From: Mesorhizobium huakuii
Lineage (GTDB): Bacteria > Pseudomonadota > Alphaproteobacteria > Rhizobiales > Rhizobiaceae
Assembly: GCF_014189455.1 (NCBI RefSeq)
Contig: NZ_CP050296.1
Location: forward strand, 1,903,501-1,967,500
DNA: 64,000 nucleotides
Reading direction: 5' to 3'
Shown here one piece after another: positions 57,276 to 64,000 of this stretch; position 1 is the first letter of the stretch; the number at the start of each line of letters is the position of its first letter. Both the position numbers and the translations under genes were made by a program. Under the pieces are notes generated by a model. The model was given only the letters and a program-made list of their open reading frames with translations. It searched no databases and was not told where the DNA came from.

Positions 57276-58058
57276 TCAGTCGGCGTTGAAGACATGAAGT
57301 TCCGTTCCAGCCGCTTCGATGATGGCGCGCAGTGCCGGCTGCGGCTCACGATCGGTGACGATGTCGGAAAGCTCGCCGAGCGGGCAGACGCGTTCGAGGC
57401 TGTTGCGGCCGAACTTGTCATTGGTCACCACAAGCGCCGTCGACAGCGCGCGAGAGATCATCGCCCGCTTGACCGCCGCCGCCCCCGAGATCATGTCGCT
57501 AGGCCCGTCCGCGGACAGGCTCGACGCCCCGATGATGGCAATGTCGGCATTGTAGCGCCTGACGAATTCCACCGTATCCTCACCGACCACGCTGGCTTCG
57601 CGGCTGTCATAGGTGCCGGGGCACAGGATAACCCGGAAGGTCGGATTGGCCCCAGTTACCGAGGCCACGCCGATGGAGTTGGTGATGATGGTCAGCTCGC
57701 GCTTCAGCTGCGAGAGACTGCGCGCCACCTCGTAGGTTGTCGAGCCGCCATCGATCATCACGATTTGGCCTTTCTCGACCAGTCCCGCCGCGCCACGGCC
57801 GATCCGGGCACGCTCCTCGATCATGGTCTGGCTGCGCTCGGCGATCACCGGCTCGGATGTCACCAGCGAGATCGTCGCGCCGCCATAGGTACGGTTGAGC
57901 AATCCCGCATCGCCAAGCTCGATCAGGTCGCGGCGGATCGTTTCGCCGGCGACACCCAGGCGCAAAGCGAGCCTGGAGATACGGATCGAGGCCGAGCGGC
58001 GCACTTCCGACAGGATGAGTGCATGCCGCTCCTTCTTCGATAGTCGGCTTTGCTCCAT
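57276..58058 (-). CDS. DeoR-family transcriptional regulator
   Basis: 260-residue GlpR-like repressor. The helix-turn-helix reads ISRLALRLGVAGETIRRDLI, followed by LNRTYGGAT and a sugar-phosphate type effector domain (IVMIDGGSTTYEVARSL, DIAIIGASSLSADG). It is convergent with the polyamine-type importer operon and stands alone on its strand. Its target is not shown by position; DeoR proteins usually sense a phosphorylated sugar. Confidence 0.88.
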   Translation of the reverse strand: MEQSRLSKKERHALILSEVRRSASIRISRLALRLGVAGETIRRDLIELGDAGLLNRTYGGATISLVTSEPVIAERSQTMIEERARIGRGAAGLVEKGQIVMIDGGSTTYEVARSLSQLKRELTIITNSIGVASVTGANPTFRVILCPGTYDSREASVVGEDTVEFVRRYNADIAIIGASSLSADGPSDMISGAAAVKRAMISRALSTALVVTNDKFGRNSLERVCPLGELSDIVTDREPQPALRAIIEAAGTELHVFNAD

Positions 58059-58237
58059 GATCGGTCCTCCGCGAAGTCGACACTATTAACCATGCCGACA
58101 CTGATGGGGAAGGAGTCTCGCATGGCCCAGCGACCTGTCCCGATTCGAACGGCTCAATCCAGACGCCGGCTGACAAGCGCAAGCGCCGGTGATCAGATGA
58201 TGTTCTGACGAATCGGCGCAAGACGACGGAGACTGCA

Positions 58238-59041
58238 ATGCATGTCGTGACATTGCTGAAGGCTGATATGTTCGACGTCGAAATCGACGGCAAGCCCGCC
58301 TCGATCGCGCAGGCCTTGCCGGACTGGAACCCGCATGATCGTTTCGGCCTGGTGATCGACGATGCGCTTGGCGGTATCGGCGCCACTCATCTGCTGCAGA
58401 TCGCCATCACCGCCTTCTACGACATCAAGCCGAGCCGCCGCACGGAGCTGACGGTCTATCCCGAAATCTATGCCTTCCACATCGGCAAGGGGTATGGCGC
58501 GCATGCGCCCTATGATTTCTGGCCGGCCCGGCGCGAGGTCATCACCTCGCTCGATCATCGTGAGGTGCTCGACGCCATCAATGATCGCGGCATCACAAGG
58601 CTGGCTGTTCCCGATCGCGCGCCGCGCGAGGTCGTGCATCGGCCCAAAGAGGTCGATGCTGCGCTCGACCGTATCGCCTCGGCCTTCGTCTACAGCCCGT
58701 CGGGCCGGGTCGCGGATCCGGATCTGGTCATTTCGGGTAACGACAAGCGAACCGAATACAATCCCAACAGCGCCTTGCGGCCGCGCTACACCGACAGCCG
58801 GCCGGCTTCGGTTTCGACTACGGCCAAGCCGGTCAAGGAACTCGACTCGTCCTACCAAGACTGGCTTCGCAAGCGCGAGCACGATTTGACTGCCGAGGAA
58901 CGCGCCTTTGTCGAACACCGCCGGCAGGAGCTGAGACAGGACGGCCTCGTCACCGAAACCTATCGGCGTGTCGGCGTCCGCGAAGCGCTGATGCGGCTGG
59001 CGTCGGCCGGCCTCGATCGAGACACGGCCGCTGCCGGTTGA
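58238..59041 (+). CDS. Conserved hypothetical protein, unrecognised
   Basis: 267-residue product that I do not recognise. The N-terminal 150 residues look globular (FGLVIDDALGGIGATHLLQI, KPSRRTELTVYPEIYAFHIG); the middle is low-complexity and polar (NPNSALRPRYTDSRPASVST); the C-terminal 60 residues are a charged helix (KREHDLTAEERAFVEHRRQE). No signal peptide or membrane helix is seen. Codon use resembles the neighbouring genes, so it is probably real. It stands alone, convergent with the next gene, whose stop abuts its own. Confidence 0.7.
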   Translation: MHVVTLLKADMFDVEIDGKPASIAQALPDWNPHDRFGLVIDDALGGIGATHLLQIAITAFYDIKPSRRTELTVYPEIYAFHIGKGYGAHAPYDFWPARREVITSLDHREVLDAINDRGITRLAVPDRAPREVVHRPKEVDAALDRIASAFVYSPSGRVADPDLVISGNDKRTEYNPNSALRPRYTDSRPASVSTTAKPVKELDSSYQDWLRKREHDLTAEERAFVEHRRQELRQDGLVTETYRRVGVREALMRLASAGLDRDTAAAG

Positions 59042-59653
59042 TCAATAGCCGACCGTAAAACGCTGCCTGACATGGGCAGGCTTCTCGATCTCGTCGACCA
59101 TGACGATGGCATAGTCCTCGAAGGAGATGCTGCTGCCCTTGTCCGACGCCAGAAGCGTGTCCTTGCCAAGGCGGTATTTGCCGGTGCGCTCGCCCGGGAT
59201 GAACATGGCGGAAGGCGACAGGAAGGTCCAGTCGAGGTCGCCGACGGTCTTCAACGTGTCGAGGAAATCGGCGCCCTTCTGTGCCTCGGCCTTGTAGATT
59301 GCCGGGAATTCGGGGGTATCGACCAGCCTCTTGCCGGGTGCGACTTCAAGGCTGCCGGCGCCGCCGACGATGAGGTAGCGCTTCGCGCCCGAAGCGCGCA
59401 CCGCGGCGATCAGCGTGTCGGGATCGCTGTCCAGGAAATGCACGGCGCTGATCACGACATCATGGCCATGGATCAGCTTGGCTAGACCTTCCTTGTCGAA
59501 GACATCGCCCTTCCTGGCCGTCACACCAGGCAGGTCGGCAATCTTTTCAGGGTTGCGGGTAATACCGGTGACCGTGTGGCCACGGTCGGAGAGTTCCTTG
59601 AGCAGGCGCGAACCGACAGCGCCCGATGCGCCAATGAGAGCGACTTTTGCCAT
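59042..59653 (-). CDS. NAD(P)-binding oxidoreductase (atypical SDR)
   Basis: 203-residue Rossmann protein of the NAD(P)H-binding, YwnB/BLVRB-like group. The nucleotide motif is ALIGASGAVGSRLLKEL, and family regions include GHTVTGITRNPEKI and DWTFLSPSAMFIPGERTGKY. Likely roles are quinone or flavin reduction or redox sensing. It is followed upstream by a DsbA-type gene on the same strand, and both may be controlled by the LysR regulator at 60469. Confidence 0.88.
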   Translation of the reverse strand: MAKVALIGASGAVGSRLLKELSDRGHTVTGITRNPEKIADLPGVTARKGDVFDKEGLAKLIHGHDVVISAVHFLDSDPDTLIAAVRASGAKRYLIVGGAGSLEVAPGKRLVDTPEFPAIYKAEAQKGADFLDTLKTVGDLDWTFLSPSAMFIPGERTGKYRLGKDTLLASDKGSSISFEDYAIVMVDEIEKPAHVRQRFTVGY

Positions 59654-59689
59654 GTCTTTTTCCAGTCTTGTTTGGGGGTTGTTGGGAGA

Positions 59690-60340
59690 TCACGCCGCCG
59701 CGATATGGGCGACGAGATTGTCGAAGCTGCCGAACAGCGCGTTGGAGCCGATGAGCCGGGGGGCATCGTTGCGGATAATTGCGAGTGAGGGCACACCATT
59801 GGCATGCAGGCGCTGGAACAGGGCGCGGCCGCGCCCGACCAGTTCGCGGTAAGCCGCCAGCAATGTCTCGCTCGGCTTCTTCAGCATGACTGCGGCATCC
59901 GCCATGCCGGCGTCGGCGAGCACGGCAGCGACACCTTCGACAGTCACGATATCGCGACCGTCGACATAGCGCGCACGCTGGATCGCCTTCAGTGCGCTGA
60001 GCCGGCGGCTAGAATCTTCCAGGCCGGCGGCACAGATGCCAAGAGTCGCGGCATGCGAGTCGAGCAAGGTGCCGCGGATGCCAAGGACGTTGCGCTGATA
60101 GGCCTGTGTGAATGCCTGTCCGGTCAGACGCTCGATACGCTGGTCGTTTGCCCAGGCATGGGCGGCAAAACCCTCATCCATGGGCCGTGCCCCGGCGCCG
60201 GAGAACAGCCCGGTCGGCAGCAGCTCGATGCGCGCACCGCTGGCCGACAGCCTGTCCAGCATCGGCGTGGCGCCATAGCACCAGCCGCAGAGCGGATCGA
60301 AAAGGTAAGTCACGTCTGGATTGCTCACGATCGCTGCCAT
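59690..60340 (-). CDS. DsbA-family thiol-disulfide protein (FrnE-like)
   Basis: 216-residue thioredoxin-fold protein from the chosen ATG at 60340; the longer frame upstream does not look like protein of this family. The active site is CGWC in FDPLCGWCYGATPM, and the late cis-Pro region is GVPSLAIIRND. No signal peptide is seen from this start, so it is probably cytoplasmic. It lies upstream of the NAD(P)-binding gene on the same strand and is divergent from a LysR gene. Confidence 0.86.
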   Translation of the reverse strand: MAAIVSNPDVTYLFDPLCGWCYGATPMLDRLSASGARIELLPTGLFSGAGARPMDEGFAAHAWANDQRIERLTGQAFTQAYQRNVLGIRGTLLDSHAATLGICAAGLEDSSRRLSALKAIQRARYVDGRDIVTVEGVAAVLADAGMADAAVMLKKPSETLLAAYRELVGRGRALFQRLHANGVPSLAIIRNDAPRLIGSNALFGSFDNLVAHIAAA

Positions 60341-60438
60341 CCTTGCTGCAGGATACCGGCTGCGAGGCCGGTCGAATGTCCTGGCCCACATGTGGCAGGC
60401 GGCAGTCTTGCGATAAATGCCACTCAATAATACAAACT

Positions 60439-60455
60439 GTCTGATCAGATCAGAC
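60439..60455. promoter_or_regulatory. Palindromic operator candidate in the LysR/DsbA gap
   Basis: GTCTGATCAGATCAGAC, a 17-bp inverted repeat that is perfect apart from its central base. It lies 13 bases before the TTG start of the LysR gene and about 100 bases before the divergent DsbA-type gene, so it could serve control of both. Confidence 0.6.
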
Positions 60456-60468
60456 AAAAGCACTCACC

Positions 60469-61386
60469 TTGGCCGACCTTCTGAACCTCAACCGGCTCGT
60501 CTACTTCACCACGGTGATGGAAACCGGCTCGTTCACGGCGGCGGCGGACAGGCTCGACGTCGCCAAGGCCGTCGTCAGCCATCAGATCGGCAGGCTCGAA
60601 GAGGAGTTGGGCGCGACGCTGCTGCAGCGCACGACCCGACGCGTCACGCCGACCGAGGAAGGCCGGCTCTTCTATGACCGGGCGGTGATCATCCTGCGCG
60701 AGGCGGAGGCAGCTTATGGTGAGATATCGCACGGGGCGATTGAGCCCAGCGGAATGCTGAGGCTGACCGCGCCGCTCGACTATGGCACCAGGATAGTGGC
60801 GCCGGTCATGGCGGCATATCTGAAGACCTATCCGCACATGCGGGTCGAGGCGATCTTCGACGATGCGGTGAGCAATCTGGTCGACGAGCAGATCGATCTC
60901 GGCATCCGCGTCGGCTGGCTCACTGATTCCTCCAACCAGGCGCGGCGCTTGGGCACGATACGGCAGGTCGTGGTGGCGAGCCCGGCTTTCGCCGCAAGCC
61001 TGCCGCCCGACGTCACCCCACGCCAGGCGCGATCGCTGGCCTGGGTCGGCAACGCCCAGCTGCGCGGCGTCGGCCAATGGCTGTTCTCCAGGGACGGCGA
61101 GACGGTGCTGACCGAGCTCAATCCCGTCGTCGTCTGCGACAAAAGCCCGGCGGCCTATGCTTGCGTGCTCGCCGGCATCGGCCTGGGTATATTTCCCGAC
61201 TATGCGGTCGATGAGGATATCGTCGGGGATCGGCTTGTGCGGATATTCGCGCAGTGGACCTTGCCGACCGGCGGCATCCACGCGGTGTTTCCTCCAGCCC
61301 GCTTCCGGCCCGCCAAGGTGCGCGCCTTCGTCGAATTGCTCGCGGCGGCCGAGAGAAAGCGGGCGCGCGGCGTCATCAAGGGGTGA
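60469..61386 (+). CDS. LysR-family transcriptional regulator
   Basis: 305-residue regulator starting with TTG at 60469. The helix-turn-helix is GSFTAAADRLDVAKAVVSHQ, followed by LEEELGATLLQRTTRRVTPT, and the rest is the effector domain of the AaeR/DmlR-like group. It is divergent from the DsbA-type and NAD(P)-binding genes, which are its likely targets. From its end to 61624 there is no gene; the stretch holds only the tRNA-like fragment listed next. Confidence 0.9.
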   Translation: MADLLNLNRLVYFTTVMETGSFTAAADRLDVAKAVVSHQIGRLEEELGATLLQRTTRRVTPTEEGRLFYDRAVIILREAEAAYGEISHGAIEPSGMLRLTAPLDYGTRIVAPVMAAYLKTYPHMRVEAIFDDAVSNLVDEQIDLGIRVGWLTDSSNQARRLGTIRQVVVASPAFAASLPPDVTPRQARSLAWVGNAQLRGVGQWLFSRDGETVLTELNPVVVCDKSPAAYACVLAGIGLGIFPDYAVDEDIVGDRLVRIFAQWTLPTGGIHAVFPPARFRPAKVRAFVELLAAAERKRARGVIKG

Positions 61387-61507
61387 AGCGCCTCGCGATG
61401 TATAATGTCAGTACAAACTTACATTGATGCAAAAATAGCTCTGCCTTCACTGATGTGCTCCAATCGAGCCTAGCAACGCGAACGGCCGGCCGGCATTGAT
61501 CCAGGCT

Positions 61508-61543
61508 GGCCGATTTTGATTTGGTTTTGGGGAGAGGATTTGG
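61508..61543. repeat. Imperfect copy of the rrn operon end and tRNA-fMet 3' end
   Basis: These 36 bases match 61646-61681 with four differences. The matched segment covers the bases after the terminator stem and the last 20 or so bases of the tRNA gene, including its 3' CCA on the minus strand. It may be an old duplication or an attachment-site remnant. Confidence 0.6.
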
Positions 61544-61624
61544 CTTTTCTGTACCGCGGGTCGGCAAGGCCTGCTTGCGGGCTGCTGCTGAGGGTTAAAG
61601 TCGCCGGCGCCGACAGCAAAATAC

Positions 61625-61649
61625 AAAAAAGGCCCGCTTGAGGCGGGCC
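61625..61649 (-). terminator. Rho-independent terminator of the rRNA operon
   Basis: On the minus strand GGCCCGC-CTCAA-GCGGGCC is followed by six T. It comes just after the tRNA-fMet gene and would end the rrn transcript. Confidence 0.9.
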
Positions 61650-61659
61650 GATTTTGATT

Positions 61660-61736
<77 letters not shown>

Positions 61737-61745
61737 CCACCTCTA

Positions 61746-61883
61746 GGCAAGCGTTTGCTTGCCGAACTAGGCAAGCGTTTGCTTGCCGAACTAGGCAAGC
61801 GTTTGCTTGCCGAACTAAGCAAGCGTTTGCTTGCCGAACTAAGCAAGCGTTTGCTTGCTGATCTGAGCAAGCGTTTGCTTGCT
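61746..61883. repeat. Six tandem 24-bp hairpin repeats in the rRNA operon
   Basis: Copies start at 61746, 61770, 61794, 61818, 61842 and 61866. Each contains GCAAGC-GTTT-GCTTGC, a hairpin with a 4-base loop, extended by a seventh pair. That pair is G-C in copies 1-3, mismatched A/C in copy 4 and A-T in copies 5-6. The array lies between the tRNA and 5S genes and is transcribed with them. From 61884 to 62048 the spacer holds one more hairpin (GGGCCGC/GCGGCCC) and no gene. Confidence 0.9.
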
Positions 61884-62048
61884 TTGGACGTAAGCGCACA
61901 CCTACGACTAGGCTGGCTTACAAATAGGTAGATGGCTCACCAAATGAAAGGGCCGCTTACGCGGCCCGTGGTCCCTTGGCGGGCCTTGTTCGTAGAGAGA
62001 AGATTTCACTGACATCCGCTTGGATGTGAGTTCAACGTGCGTTTAGCA

Positions 62049-62166
62049 GACCTGGCAGCGACCTACTCTCCCGCGTCTTGAGACGAAGTACCATCAGCGC
62101 TGGAGCGTTTCACGGCCGAGTTCGGAATGGGATCGGGTGCAGCCGCTCCGCCATAACCACCAGGTC
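62049..62166 (-). rRNA. 5S ribosomal RNA
   Basis: 118-base gene on the minus strand. The 5' end GACCTGG pairs with the 3' end CCAGGTC, and the universal region CCCGATCCCATTCCGAACTC is present. The 23S-5S spacer (62167 to about 62317) holds no other gene. Confidence 0.95.
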
Positions 62167-62317
62167 GGCAAAACGCACGTTGTTCGAGAAGCTTTTTGAG
62201 CGATAGCAATGAGGGAGTAGCCAATAGGGAGATCCTATTCTGGTGCTCTCTCGGAGCTGTTCGCTGGTCTTGTTGTGCCTTCATCGTCCCGATTGGGAGT
62301 GATGAGCATAAGGAATG

Positions 62318-64000
<1,683 letters not shown>

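Noticed and set aside
61746..61883. CRISPR array
   Set aside because: The 24-bp units abut each other with no variable spacers, and no cas genes are near.

Overview
The window is GC-rich alphaproteobacterial DNA, most likely a chromosomal segment of Mesorhizobium or a close Rhizobiales relative. Three things point there: the density of ABC importers and sugar/amine catabolic operons, the rhizobial style of C-P lyase locus, and GC-rich REP-like palindromes between operons. The species assignment is inference from gene content; no search was run.

Layout. 1-8.5 kb: phosphonate locus with phnJ (5' truncated by the window edge), phnK, phnL, a hexapeptide transferase, a small membrane protein, a 2H phosphoesterase-like protein, then the importer phnC-phnD-phnE-phnE. 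8.5-9.9 kb: an ISAs1-family insertion sequence between REP palindromes. 10-17.4 kb: two divergent sugar/sugar-acid clusters (three TIM-barrel epimerases, a Gfo/Idh/MocA oxidoreductase, an enolase-superfamily dehydratase, a frameshifted GntR regulator, a D-2-hydroxyacid dehydrogenase). 17.5-22.6 kb: singletons (secreted protein, amidase, GFA-type protein, MFS exporter with divergent AraC regulator, frameshifted NTF2-like protein). 22.7-29.5 kb: a carbohydrate/polyol-type ABC importer with two ATPases and an extra small membrane protein, plus a TetR regulator. 29.5-32.0 kb: an operon encoding the two halves of a Tm-1-like protein and a cupin. 32.1-33.2 kb: an IS110-family element lodged in a REP. 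33.3-40.7 kb: an M24 peptidase divergent from a peptide-type ABC importer operon that ends in an ATC-hydrolase-family gene.

40.7-47.7 kb holds a ribose/fructose-type importer, a SorC regulator, a class I tagatose-bisphosphate-type aldolase and a ROK kinase fused to a P-loop kinase. A 28-bp near-identical motif lies upstream of both the importer and the aldolase/kinase unit, so these form a coherent candidate regulon. 47.7-57.2 kb holds a GntR regulator and an operon resembling a rearranged Rut pathway: DUF1185 protein, an alpha/beta-hydrolase::flavin reductase::unknown-domain fusion, a luciferase-like monooxygenase, an aldehyde dehydrogenase and a polyamine-type ABC importer. A DeoR regulator follows. 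58-61.4 kb: an unrecognised protein, an NAD(P)-binding protein, a DsbA-family protein and a divergent LysR regulator. 61.5-64 kb: the 3' end of an rRNA operon on the minus strand (23S partial, 5S, tRNA-fMet, terminator), with six 24-bp hairpin repeats between 5S and the tRNA.

Two window-wide patterns stand out. All five binding-protein genes of the ABC importers are followed by a strong hairpin before the permease genes. Six otherwise intact genes are each broken by a single-base insertion or deletion, several in short G or C runs; this may be sequence error rather than biology and should be resolved before these genes are called pseudogenes.
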